This document shows positions 12,757-22,978 of a stretch of DNA of 64,000 nt, piece after piece; positions within the stretch are counted from its first letter, which is position 1; the number at the start of each line of letters is the position of its first letter. The position numbers and the translations under genes were made by a program. The DNA lies in assembly GCA_933207985.1 (NCBI GenBank), contig OW240917.1:107067986-107131985 (forward strand), given 5' to 3'. The stretch is from Pelobates cultripes. Lineage: Eukaryota; Chordata; Amphibia; Anura; Pelobatidae. Below the pieces are notes generated by a model, which ran no database searches, was not told where the DNA came from, and saw only the letters and a list, made by a program, of their open reading frames with translations.

Positions 12757-13692
12757 ACTAACTCCTGAACTCTAGCAGTCATTAAAATTTAGGTTAAATT
12801 GATTAATTAAATCCCACATGCCATTGATATAACAATTTAGGTGTACATTAAGATATTGATCATACCTCTTGGGGTACTTTAAGTTAATGTTATAATTCTG
12901 CAATAAGGTTATAAATACACCTCTAAATCACTTGTCTAGCATTATGTATCCTATACATATAATATTGGTTTCTTAAAACACCTTAATCTAATTTCATTTT
13001 CATAGATCATGGATTATTTATCGGCATATATAGGTAACTTTGGGATTAGCCACCAGTTTGCAGGGCAATTTTGCTCTTGCACTTGGATGACATTATATTA
13101 GAAATAAGGTCCACTGGTGACCCCTCGTTTATGTATCATACTTCTAACACACGCTGTTTGTTTTTCAATATTTAGCTTCCAGGTTTCAAATACACCTCTA
13201 AAACACTCTTCTGATGTAAGCCTATCCTTAAAATAAATGTTGGTTTCATAAATCACTTACACCCTCAATTCTATACTACTTCACCCCGGGTTTATGCTTG
13301 AATGTCATGTAACATTGTTTTCTTATAGGATGTACATATTCCCAACGCTAGGTATTGTCCTTCCCGTACTGGTCCCCCTCATTCGTTTGGGGCCCCAATT
13401 TTACTATCCATTACATGACTCATCATTCTCCTTATTTGTTCACTTAGATCAGGGGTGTCAAACTCAAATTCATCGGGGGCCGCATCGGCAGTTTGGTCAC
13501 CCTCAAAGGGCAGGTTGTATCTGTAGGACTATGTGTCCACTCTTTATTATCATAAATTATTGTCACTGCATTCAATTATTACTGTTTTTTGTAATAATGT
13601 AAGTAATAACTAGCTCTGAAAGCAGAAACATAGTGTGTATATAGTGTGTGTATATGGGGGGCAGTATGTGTGTATGGGGGGCAGTGTGGCAG

Positions 13693-13792
13693 NNNNNNNN
13701 NNNNNNNNNNNNNNNNNNNNNNNNNNNNNNNNNNNNNNNNNNNNNNNNNNNNNNNNNNNNNNNNNNNNNNNNNNNNNNNNNNNNNNNNNNNN
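13693..13792. other. Assembly gap (100 N)
   Basis: This is a run of exactly 100 N, a conventional placeholder of unknown true length. Left of it is a GTGTGTATGGGG-type tandem repeat; right of it is the interior of the second L1 copy. The 3' end of that L1 is therefore missing. Confidence 0.99.
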
Positions 13793-16700
13793 GGCATGAC
13801 CACCATATATGAACCATTGAACCATCTGGATGAAAACATCGCCAACAGTTTGATGTGTTAGTAATAGAGATTTTAGCAAGTCTAATAGGGACCAAATACC
13901 ATCTAAAATGCACCTTTAAAAAGGTCTCTAAAATATTCAAACAATGGATAATTTTTTTAGTCCTTACAAAAGATTTACACCAACTATCAAATGGAATAGA
14001 AATTGATAGATCGGTTTCCCATTTAGTTAAAGCTTTAGGAATAAGAGAGGACCCTATCATCTTTATTAACTCAACTGCAATAGAATAAACTCTTTTAACA
14101 GGATCCCCTGAAAAAATTTTCCTAAACATTATTCCAAGTCGGCCTTCTAGGGCCATTATATTATCTTTCAAATAACTCTTAATGCGGAGGAAATTAAATA
14201 GTTCTCTAGAGGGTAAATCCAACCAATTCTTCAGAACCTCAAAACTTTTCAATTGGTGGTCCAAATAGAGATCTTTTATCTTGTAATCAAAGTTTTTATA
14301 CCAATTTGTCAGATTTATCTCTAGCATGAAACTTTCCAACGATTTCAAACTCAGATTCTCATATATTTTTCTATTAATATTCATCTTCCTCTTTAAGATC
14401 GTCCATTCTTTAATGTCTGAAATAAGGACAGAGGACGGTCAGAACCCATCTCACACAAATGCCTGTTCTGACTTGCCTCTCTCCATAAGAGAAATTCAAG
14501 ATTGTCTAGACCAAGTCTAGCAGCTTCAATTTTATACCAGGCTTGGTCTCTAGAATCGGTTAGCTGTAATTTGCTGGCATGAACTAATATATTAGCCTGA
14601 TAAATTTGATTAACAAGGGGGTAGCCCAACCCCCCTGAGAGGCCTTCCTTGATAAATGATACGTACTGATCCTTGGTCTCTTCCCTCTCCAGACATACGC
14701 TGTAATACTAGTTTGCAACATATTCAGCCAGTAGCTCGAAATCGAAAGAGGGAGCATACTAAATAAGTATGCCCATTTAGGTATTATATAAGCTTTAATG
14801 GTATTAATCCTACCCAACCAGGAAATTTCATGCACTCTCCATTCCTTCAATAACATATTGGTCTCTTTTAACAACTTCAAAAAATTGGTTTCCATAGTCC
14901 GGCTTATCTCTGCCGTTATAATTACCCCCAAGTATATAAACTCTTTTTTTGTCCAATTAAAATCAAAGTCTCTCTTTAGGGAGAATAGATTATTTTTTTG
15001 GATATTAATTGACATGGCTATAGTTTTATTCGTGTTCAATTTATAATTTGAAACACTGCTATAATTATTAAATTCTTGCATTAAGTGCGGAAGAGAAACC
15101 AGAGGATCCGTAATGGAGATCAAAATATTGTCAGCATATAGACATATCTTCCATTCATCGGATTGAGTTCCTATACCTTTAATCCCAGGATTTTGTCTAA
15201 TATTATTTGCTAGTGGTTCTATTGACAAGATATATAATAAAGGTGAAAGGGGACACCCCTGTCTCGTCCCATTTTTAATATTGAACCAATCAGAACATAA
15301 ATCGCGGGCTACTATTCGAGCGGAAGGGTTTGAGTATATAGCTCCCACCGCACTCAGAAACCATCCGTCGAAACCAAATCGTATCAAAGTTTTATTCAAA
15401 TACCCCCATCCGACCCTGTCGAAGGTCTTTTCTGCATCCACCGACAGGGTCAGAAGGGGTGTTCCCTCGGCTTGAGCCCATTCTATAATATCTAGAACCC
15501 TGCGGGTGTTACTAGAGGAATGTCTTCCCTGCATAAAACCTATCTGATCCCTGTGTATGAGTGATGGCATAACTATTTTCAGCCGTTCCGCTAAAATTGC
15601 GGCGTAAAGTTTCATATCCACATTAACCAGGGAGATAGGACGATAATTACTCACATCATCTGGAGTTTTACCCTGTTTCAAAATTGGAGTGATATGGGCC
15701 CTTAATAGATCTTGAGAAGCATTCCCTTTGTTTGCCAATTCATTAAAGGTATCAGTTAACAACGGGATTAATTGTCTCTTAAAAACTTTAAAAAACAAAT
15801 TTGTATACCCGTCTGGTCCAGGAGCTTTACTATTAGCGAGTTTATCTATTGCCAATTCCACTTCATGAGAAGATATATTTCTGTTAATTTTCACCTTCTG
15901 GTCATTAGATAATTTGAACAGGTTAGAATTTTTCAAATAGCTGTCCAGCACATCTTGATCAGGAAATTTATTCAAATTATAAAGTTTTTGATAAAACCCT
16001 CTAAATCTACTGGCAATTTCTTCAGGTTTATAAAAATAATCATTCCCTTCTCTTAGCTTAGATATCTTATGATCTATCATCTTTTTCTTTAATTTATTTG
16101 TAAGGACTGAGTCTACCCGATTATTCTTATAATAATATTTAATATTTAACTTGTTTAAGTTCCGTTCCACCCTGTTTTTAATCTGTTCATTTATCTTTTC
16201 CTGATAGGATTTAATTGCTAAAGCTCTATCCTCAGAATAAACTTGTTTATTAGCTTTGAGAGATTATAAAATTGGATATAAAGATCCGACAAAGTTTTAT
16301 CTACATTTCTTTTTTGAAAACTTGAAAGTTTTATCCAGTGTCCCCTTATGACTGCTTTGCACGCGGACCATAGACATTCTTTAGATACCTCCTCAGATAG
16401 GTTCTCCTTAATAAAAAAATCGATTGTCTTCTCTATGTGTTCTATATTTTCTTTATTTTTTAGCAGATAATCTGCCAATTTCCAAATCTGAGGGGATCAC
16501 TTGTTATTTTCCATCAGATCTGCAATTACCATGTCATGATCTGACCACGTGTTTTCAACGATAACAATTGAAGAGATTGCCTGAACTGAATTTAAATTAC
16601 CCAATATCATATCTATCCGAGCAGCCGAATTATGGGGAATAGATCTGTGCGTAAAATTTCTTTCATTAGGATGGAACAGTCTCCAACAATCGAACAATTC

Positions 16701-17880
16701 CGCTTTCTTGATCACTCTACTTAGCGATGCCGCTTGCCTTTTGAGAGATTTATCTATCTTCTGGTTTTTAGCCAATTGTTTGTCCCAAAAAGTGTCAAAA
16801 ATACAATTAAAGTCACCTGCAAAGATAATTCTCCCTTTTTTAACCTGTTCCACCAGCCCTACAATTTTCGTCAGAGTTTTAATAGGATCTTGATTGGGAA
16901 GGTAAACGTTAACCAAAGTATAATCCAGCCCGTTCAATTGACCCACCAAAATAATAAATCTCCCTTCCGGGTCTAAATAGTTATAACTACAATCAAAAAT
17001 AACTTCTCTAGAGAAAATTATAGATACACCACATTTCTTTTTTCCTTTTAAAGAAGCAGAGTAAATCACCGGATATTTTTTAAAGAACCATAATTTTCTA
17101 GCTTCTGCTAACCAGTGAGTTTCCTGTATAAACCCTATTTGAATTTTCTGGTTCACCAAGGTATTAAACAAAAAACCACGTTTATAAGGAGAATTAAGGC
17201 CTTGCGCGTTAATAGACAGAATTCTAACCATCGAATAATCTAAGTTTTTTCTTAACGCTCCTTGCCCACCTCTGCAACACATACGACCAGTTAAACATAC
17301 TACGCATAAGACAATACACCATTAAAACAATTAAATCTACATAAACTGCAGGAATACCAAAAATAATATTCCACATACTGAGAATCTCTTAGACTCCCAC
17401 AGGAATAAGCATGGGATCCTAGGACTACCTATGACCGGAGAAAGAAACCAATAAGGGAGGGGATAGCAGGAGGAAAAAACAAACAAAAAAAAAAACACAT
17501 ATTTTCCCCTTGTCAAAATAATACCCCCTATCACAAAAATATCAAAATTAGAATATTCTATATTAAATTATAACACCCCGTAGTGTCACTGAACTTCCCA
17601 TTACCCAGTTAGGGTCAACGTGAATATACTATCAACTACCAGAGTGATTAAAGAGTGTATCTGGATAATTCAATATTGCTATAATTTCAAAATCTATAAT
17701 CATTTCGTACCAGTATTAAATACATCCCCAAATTGTGCCAATATAGGGCATTATAAATTCCCTCTTATAAATCAAAATTGTGATCACTCTAATAATCGCT
17801 TTACATGCTCGAAGGCAATCTCAATATTGATTTCCCCCTATTACCCTCTCTACCCATCTTCTCAATTGTACTCTGTATTT
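13793..17880 (-). mobile_element. L1-clade LINE, copy 2
   Basis: It is the same family and orientation as 5359-9795 and very similar over the shared part. The 3' end, equivalent to about 5359-6115 of copy 1, is lost at the N gap. At the 5' side it continues past the homopolymer tract where copy 1 stops, and shows an upstream region to about 17.88 kb. A minus-strand frame ending with TAA at 17803-17801 could be an ORF1 tail, but this is weak. The junction with the YR gag frame lies near 17.80-17.91 kb and cannot be placed exactly. Confidence 0.88.
13798..17231 (-). pseudogene. L1 ORF2 copy 2, multiply broken
   Basis: The start is the ATG at 17231, before RILSINAQGLN. The endonuclease motifs QETHW, AGDFN and WSDHD are intact. 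Compared with copy 1 the breaks are: a CGA-to-TGA stop at about 16498, a one-base loss near 16257, a one-base loss near 14633, a one-base loss near 14408, and truncation at the N gap. The RT motif reads YADN instead of YADD (15138-15127), so the second catalytic aspartate is lost as well. The remaining motifs NYRPISLVN, HRDQIGF and GTRQGCPLSPLL are kept. A CCHC-like knuckle (CWRCF) remains just before the gap. The element could not make an active RT. Confidence 0.9.
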
Positions 17881-18452
17881 CGACGGCTGATATAGAATCT
17901 ATTGATCCTTCACACATGGTCCCAGCTCACCTTAAAAAGGACATTCTGGAGGGAAAGGATGTTAACCTAGCTTCATTGCTCATTGCCTCCCAGGATGTCC
18001 TTGAGAACAGGACCTTTGCTTGTGGGGATGTTTCCGTAGTCCTTAGAGCTAGAGACCCTCGCCTAAACAAAAAATTGAACATCCCAGAATTTGTATTAGG
18101 GTTTGGCATCTATAGGGATGTATATTGCACTGTATACCCAGGGAAAAGAGCCGAGCTGGATACGTACATGCACAAGTTGGTGGATCTGGGACACAAATAC
18201 GGTGGTACAGCGTTTTACGATTACCACCGTTCCTTCTCTGCAAAAGTGGCAGCAGCTCTGGCTCAGTTCAACTTAAACATCAATTGGAGCAAGTTGGACA
18301 CTGAGCTATTCTGTAGGCACTTTGCAGGCCTCAGGCCCCCAACTTGTGCAGTATGCTCATCAGCAACCCACAGCACAAATTTCTGCCCTAATACGGCTGA
18401 GGTGGAACAAAACCAAGCAGCAACTAACCCCCAAGATCAAATAAAGGCTTGA
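17805..18452 (+). pseudogene. YR retrotransposon gag-like ORF (first part)
   Basis: The product is a Gag-like protein of the DIRS/Ngaro group. The recognisable part begins near 17.91 kb with HMVPAHLKKDILEGK and continues through LGFGIYRDVYCTVYPGKR, KYGGTAFYDYHRSFSAK and LFCRHFAGLRPPTC to the zinc-binding CAVCSSATHSTNFC. Residues before HMVP may be chance coding on the LINE side of the junction, so the true N-terminus is probably missing. The frame stops at 18450-18452, and the usual downstream zinc-finger region continues in another frame. The start at 17805 is only the first ATG of the open frame. A second, inverted fragment of the same gag region lies at 24001-24075. Confidence 0.7.
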
Positions 18453-18640
18453 AAGACAAACTAGGAAGAGATATTGTCTTCTTAGGGAAATCCCAAGTAT
18501 GTAACAATTTTAATGCTGGCAATTGTGGTTTTAGTTCCTGTAGACTAATGCGTGTTTGTTCACATTGTTTCAGGGCCCATTCCAAGACAATGTGCCCAAA
18601 TAAAGCTTTCCCAAAACCCTATCTCACATGCGTGAACCTC
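18449..18640 (+). pseudogene. YR retrotransposon gag C-terminal zinc-finger segment
   Basis: This frame reads GRDIVFLGKSQVCNNFN followed by cysteine/histidine-rich CGFSSC, VCSHCFRAHSKTMC. This is the nucleic-acid-binding tail expected at the end of DIRS/Ngaro Gag. It has no ATG of its own at the start and is out of frame with the preceding segment, so a frameshift separates the two. The RT frame opens with the ATG at 18628, overlapping its end. Confidence 0.6.
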
Positions 18641-20211
18641 AGCTTATTCACCGATTTGCTACGTCTACACCATCACGACATTTCAGCGACTATCTCATAA
18701 CAGGATTATCGGAGGGTTTTCACACAGGGTTGATACATTTACCTACAGGCACACTGGAATGTGACAACTTACTTTCCACATGGGATGACCCACAGTTGGT
18801 ACATAAACTTATCACAACCGAGGTGAAACAAGGTTTTTTGCTGGGTCAATTCCTTTCACCACCCTTCAATTCTTGGAGAACCAATCCCATTGGGATTGTC
18901 ACAGGGAAAAACTCAATTAAACCCAGGCTGATCATTGATTTATCCGCACCACATTCCTCCACGGTCCCTAGCCTAAATTCACTTATACCATCTGAAGAGT
19001 TTTCACTACATTACGCCACTATCGACCATGCCATCGGGGCTATCATTAAAGCTGGCACAGGGGCATGGTTAAGCAAAACGGATGTAGTGAATGCCTTCAA
19101 ACTACTGCCTATGCACCCTACACTTTGGCACCTTCACGGCATTAAATGGGAAGGGTTATACTATTTCTTCACTCGTCTCACTTTTGGCTCTAAGAGCAGC
19201 CCGCGTATTTTCTACACATTTGCAGAGGCTTTATGTTGGTTGTTGCTAAATGTTTACAAATGTCCCTCTGTGATTCACTATTTAGACGATTTCCTCACAA
19301 TTGAGAACAACACCAGTCCACCCACAAGTTTAAAACACATGTTGGCATTATTTGAGTCACTTTCTGTTCCAGTCTCCCCACACAAGACCCTCGGACCCGC
19401 CACCCAGATGCAATTTTTAGGGATACAACTAGACACAGTACACATGCAGGCTAGCCTCCCTCATGAGAAAATTGAGCGTATCCTGGCAAGTATTGACCAC
19501 TACCTACAGCAAGGTCGGTGCACTAAGAAAGACCTACAATCTTTGCTGGGATCGCTTAATTTTGCAATGAGAATCATTCCCAAGGGGAAATCATTTATTT
19601 CACATTTCCTATCACTATTTCCACAATTCACCTCAGACACATCTTACATTTCACTAGACAACCATGCAACATCTGATTTGAGCATGTGGAGGATTTTCCT
19701 CACTTCTTGGAATGGGCGTGCCATGTTTATACCATCTCACTCAGACACTTCACCTACAATATGGACAGACGCTGCAGCAAACACGGGGTTTGCAGCCATA
19801 TGGGGTGACCTATGGCTCGTGGGGCCATGGCCAACTGAGGTCAAATCACTCACAAAATTCACAGAGACCTCAGCCTTATTCGAATTGTACCCCATCGTGG
19901 CTGCGGCCGTTACCTGGGGCCACCAGTGGTCCGGTCACACAGTGTGGTGCTATTCTGATAATATGGCTACTTGCCATATTGTCAATAAAGGCCGGTCATC
20001 ATCCCTGGTAATTATGAGGCTATTGAGACGACTCACATGGGTAGCAGCCACTTGTCAATTCTTTCTAACATGTATTCACGTTCCAGGGTGCACAAACATC
20101 AGTGCTGATCACTTGTCTCGATTTCGTTTTCAGGAATTCTTCACGACACTACCCACCGCCTCCAGACGGGCAACTCCAGCCCCACTTTTTTCAGACATGA
20201 TAATGGATTAA
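18628..20211 (+). CDS. YR retrotransposon reverse transcriptase/RNase H
   Basis: A 527-residue frame is open from the ATG at 18628. RT signatures in order: a TNPIGIV...KPRLIIDLS block (about 85-105), the first catalytic aspartate in LSKTDVVNAFKL (D152), TFGSKSSPRIF, and the catalytic YLDD at 218-221 in HYLDDFLTI. After the RT comes an LGIQLDT/LLGSLNFA connection. RNase H follows, with WTDAAANTGFAAIW, FELYPIVAAAVTW, CYSDNMATCHIVNKG and ISADHLSR carrying its acidic residues. I see no DAM-type methyltransferase domain, which DIRS and PAT elements normally carry after RNase H; this favours a Ngaro-type element. The frame has no internal stop. It sits between gag and the YR frame, overlapping the latter by a few bases. 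Confidence 0.88.
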   Translation: MREPQLIHRFATSTPSRHFSDYLITGLSEGFHTGLIHLPTGTLECDNLLSTWDDPQLVHKLITTEVKQGFLLGQFLSPPFNSWRTNPIGIVTGKNSIKPRLIIDLSAPHSSTVPSLNSLIPSEEFSLHYATIDHAIGAIIKAGTGAWLSKTDVVNAFKLLPMHPTLWHLHGIKWEGLYYFFTRLTFGSKSSPRIFYTFAEALCWLLLNVYKCPSVIHYLDDFLTIENNTSPPTSLKHMLALFESLSVPVSPHKTLGPATQMQFLGIQLDTVHMQASLPHEKIERILASIDHYLQQGRCTKKDLQSLLGSLNFAMRIIPKGKSFISHFLSLFPQFTSDTSYISLDNHATSDLSMWRIFLTSWNGRAMFIPSHSDTSPTIWTDAAANTGFAAIWGDLWLVGPWPTEVKSLTKFTETSALFELYPIVAAAVTWGHQWSGHTVWCYSDNMATCHIVNKGRSSSLVIMRLLRRLTWVAATCQFFLTCIHVPGCTNISADHLSRFRFQEFFTTLPTASRRATPAPLFSDMIMD

Positions 20212-21149
20212 AAGCTTTGTTAAATCACGCACGTCACATTTCTCACCTGGCACTCTCTGTAAACACTAGAAACACTTACGACAGAGCTTTTCATATATTC
20301 AAAAAATTCATCACTGAATTTCACATTCACGATATGTTCACAATAGAAGCAATATTGGGTTTCACTTCTTTTTGCCACATCAACCTTAAACTATCATTTA
20401 ACACTATAAAACTATACCTTACGGGAATTCAACACCACATGCTTATTCAACAACCCAACGCCACGAGTTTCCTGTCCTCATATCAAATCAAGACAGTTCT
20501 TAGAGGCATTAAGAAATTAGATACACATATCCCCGGGAAACGACTACCTATTGATAACCATATATTTCATGCACTAGTCAACTTGTTAGATTCCTCTCCT
20601 TTTGAGCCCAGGCCAAAAAAGGTAATTAAATCAGCCATATATCTTGCTTTTTATGGATTCCTCCGTCCCAACGAATTCACAACTAGGACTATCACGTCCC
20701 CTGATTACCTAAGAACTATGGACTTAGCGAAACAGAACGACCATTACCTACTCACGCTAAAACACTCAAAAACCAGCACCATAGGTCATACCGTTACGAT
20801 CCCCTTGTACCCTACTCATAACAAATGGTGCCCTGTACAAAACTTTGACAATTATCTACTATCACTCCACAAACAACCATTACAACCTTTGCTAGAACTG
20901 CACGGTAACGTTCTAACTACAGCAAAGTTAATGCTCTATGTAAGACTGCTGTTGACTAGACTCGGCTTGAACCCTAGTCAATTTTCGGGTCATTCTTTTC
21001 GAATCGGAGCAGCATCTACAGCTTCTGCTAACCACATTCCTCCGCACATCATCAAAACAATGGGACGCTGGAAATCTTCCGCTTATACTCTTTACATACC
21101 CAATCCTGTTAAAGAATTAAGACTAGCTTTCTGTGACTTATCTAAATAA
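20205..21149 (+). CDS. Tyrosine recombinase (retrotransposon integrase)
   Basis: The open frame runs from 20205; there is no ATG at its beginning, and the first in-frame ATG is at about 20334. The C-terminal catalytic domain has the full set of YR residues, counted from the codon at 20217: Arg150 in YGFLRPNEF, a lysine in the LKHSKTS beta-hairpin, His259 and Arg262 in GHSFRIGAAS, Trp285 in MGRWKSS and the nucleophile Tyr290 in SSAYTLYI. The N-terminal 110 residues look like the SAM-like core-binding domain. Such enzymes integrate circular cDNA without target duplication. The frame is in -1 relation to RT, so expression by overlap, re-initiation or frameshift is possible. Confidence 0.88.
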   Translation, partial: GLKALLNHARHISHLALSVNTRNTYDRAFHIFKKFITEFHIHDMFTIEAILGFTSFCHINLKLSFNTIKLYLTGIQHHMLIQQPNATSFLSSYQIKTVLRGIKKLDTHIPGKRLPIDNHIFHALVNLLDSSPFEPRPKKVIKSAIYLAFYGFLRPNEFTTRTITSPDYLRTMDLAKQNDHYLLTLKHSKTSTIGHTVTIPLYPTHNKWCPVQNFDNYLLSLHKQPLQPLLELHGNVLTTAKLMLYVRLLLTRLGLNPSQFSGHSFRIGAASTASANHIPPHIIKTMGRWKSSAYTLYIPNPVKELRLAFCDLSK

Positions 21150-21191
21150 AGATTTTGGTCAACGTATTATGTCTTATGATAATTTATTTTT

Positions 21192-21314
21192 GCCCACTTT
21201 TACAGGTCTACTCCTCTGTCGGTTTCGGCACACCACAACCGACTAATTCCAAGTAATTAATATGTTATTATATGCTATGTTTCCATATACGGCTATATTG
21301 CCACGACCACAAAT
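21192..21314 (+). repeat. B1 copy of split direct repeat
   Basis: This 123-bp block, from GCCCACTTTTACAGG to CCACGACCACAAAT, is repeated at 21453-21575 with one difference seen. It follows the YR stop codon by about 40 bases. Confidence 0.9.
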
Positions 21315-21452
21315 TAAAAGGCTTGGCCTGTAGTTGTGGGATGGGCTTGGTTTCCCTATAAAAGGGCGGCCAATCCACTCCCACATTACCGAAATGGTCT
21401 GGCGAGTCACCCCACCCACCACTCCCTCTATTACAAACACCCTCTAAGGTGG
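21315..21452 (+). promoter_or_regulatory. A2 block with TATA box between the two B repeats
   Basis: The 138-bp block holds GGCCTGTAGTTGTGGGA and a good TATA box in CTATAAAAGG (about 21356-21365). In Ngaro/PAT-type elements the order A1-genes-B1-A2-B2 is known. Here B1-A2-B2 is seen, but an A1 left of gag is missing, lost at the L1 junction. Confidence 0.75.
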
Positions 21453-21569
21453 GCCCACTTTTACAGGCCTACTCCTCTGTCGGTTTCGGCACACCACAAC
21501 CGACTAATTCCAAGTAATTAATATGTTATTATATGCTATGTTTCCATATACGGCTATATTGCCACGACC

Positions 21570-21575
<6 letters not shown>
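21453..21575 (+). repeat. B2 copy of split direct repeat, element right end
   Basis: It ends in CACAAAT directly against a (TA)n tract (21576-21612). Confidence 0.9.
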
Positions 21576-21612
<37 letters not shown>

Positions 21613-21613
<1 letters not shown>

Positions 21614-21740
21614 GTTGGAAGGCCATTTGGCCTGAATTTGTGGGACAAGTTATGATCCTATATAAACCCTACCCCCCAATTACCTTTGTTGTGCAAGCTG
21701 TTTGCTCACATTACTTGAAAGCAGCCTCTATTAAGTAGAC
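21613..21740 (+). repeat. Third A-like block upstream of CR1
   Basis: TTTGGCCTGAATTTGTGGGA, then CCTATATAAACC about 20 bases on, resembles the A1 and A2 blocks and again follows a TA tract. It may be a terminus of another YR element or the promoter region of the CR1 that follows; the boundary at about 21740-21760 is uncertain. Confidence 0.45.
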
Positions 21741-21833
21741 TCTTTCAAGTAGGAGTTAGAAAACCAGGAGTTAAAACTAACAAGGGGTTCAAACTATCAA
21801 GGTAATTGTTTTTATTTTCTGTTTAAAGGGGAT

Positions 21834-22826
21834 ATGAGTGTTAGCAAGATTGCTGGTTTAACTCAATGCACATCTTGTTGCATGTATGGATGCCTGGATG
21901 TACCCGTCCAGGGTCCATACCTCTGTGATGGTTGTGTGCGAGTGGCTTCTCTGGAAGCTCAGATTGGAGATCTCGAGAAGCAAATCGCAACATTGAGGGA
22001 GATTGACAATCTTGAGAGGAGTCTACTGCTCACTGAGCAGAGTTTAGTGGGGACAGGTAGTGGAGAGGGAGGAGATAAGACAGATGGGGAACAGGCATGT
22101 AGCTGGGTGACAGTGGGGCGAGGAAGCAGGGGGGGAGGGAAGAGGAAAGGGCTAGCTAGTCCTGATTTGGTGCAACCTAGCAGATTTGCTCGTTTGAGGG
22201 AAGATGTTGGGAGCATCAGCTCAGGAGTAGCTGTATTAGAGGAAGCTGTTACTTCTAACAGCCGAGCTAACAGCCCCCCTAGTACGGGTGGGGATCAAAA
22301 TGTAAGGAAGGCAAGACAGGTTGTGGTGGTAGGGGACTCTATCATTAGGAGAGCAGATAGGGCAATCTGCCGCTCTGATCGGCTCAACCGGACAGTTTGC
22401 TGTCTCCCGGGTGCTCGGGTCTGGCATGTTGCTGACAGAGTGGATGGATTATTGGGAGGGGCTGGGGATGACCCAGCGGTCATGGTCCATGTTGGTACCA
22501 ATGACAAAGTAAGAGGAAGATGGAAGGTCCTAAAGAATGATTTCAGGGAATTAGGTAGCAAACTTAAGAAAAGGACCTCCAAGGTGGTATTCTCTGAGAT
22601 ATTACCTGTGCCACGCGCTACAGTGGAAAGGCAGCGGGAGATTAGAGAGGTCAATGCGTGGCTTAAGTCTTGGTGCAGGAAGGAGGGTTTTGGGTTTTTA
22701 GAGCACTGGGCCGACTTTGCGATTGGGTACAACCTTTATAGTGGTGATGGATTGCACCTAAACGGGAGAGGGTCTGCAGTGCTGGGGGATAGGATGGCTA
22801 GAAGGTTGGAGGAGATTTTAAACTAG
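21834..22826 (+). CDS. CR1 ORF1 protein with SGNH esterase domain
   Basis: This is a 330-residue protein, intact. Near the N-terminus is a cysteine-rich PHD-like finger (CTSCCMYGC...LCDGC, residues 12-34), followed by a leucine-rich coiled coil (about 38-70) and a glycine/serine-rich low-complexity linker. The C-terminal half is an SGNH/GDSL-type esterase: VVVVGDSIIRR (nucleophile Ser169), the conserved HVGTND (219-224) and the catalytic pair in GDGLHLNGRG (Asp305, His308). This domain order is known for ORF1 of CR1-type LINEs, where the protein binds RNA and may act on membranes. All catalytic residues are present. The start ATG directly follows the leader. Confidence 0.9.
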   Translation: MSVSKIAGLTQCTSCCMYGCLDVPVQGPYLCDGCVRVASLEAQIGDLEKQIATLREIDNLERSLLLTEQSLVGTGSGEGGDKTDGEQACSWVTVGRGSRGGGKRKGLASPDLVQPSRFARLREDVGSISSGVAVLEEAVTSNSRANSPPSTGGDQNVRKARQVVVVGDSIIRRADRAICRSDRLNRTVCCLPGARVWHVADRVDGLLGGAGDDPAVMVHVGTNDKVRGRWKVLKNDFRELGSKLKKRTSKVVFSEILPVPRATVERQREIREVNAWLKSWCRKEGFGFLEHWADFAIGYNLYSGDGLHLNGRGSAVLGDRMARRLEEILN

Positions 22827-22978
22827 TAGTAGGGGGGGAGGGTCATAGCAATCTACAAAATGGAGATAGGACAGAAAGGAGATGGGCTTTAGCACAGTAT
22901 AAGGGGGGTGGAAACGGGGGGAGGGGCAAGCTCAGAACAGAGAAGCTGTGTAATGTTGAAAATTCACAAAATATACAA

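Noticed and set aside
13572..14384. 270-codon minus-strand frame running across the N gap
   Set aside because: The frame is artificial: it joins L1 ORF2 to unrelated tandem repeat through 100 N.
20205..21149. Phage or bacterial integrase, suggesting contamination
   Set aside because: The adjacent retroelement RT/RNase H, gag and split direct repeats show it is the integrase of a eukaryotic YR retrotransposon.
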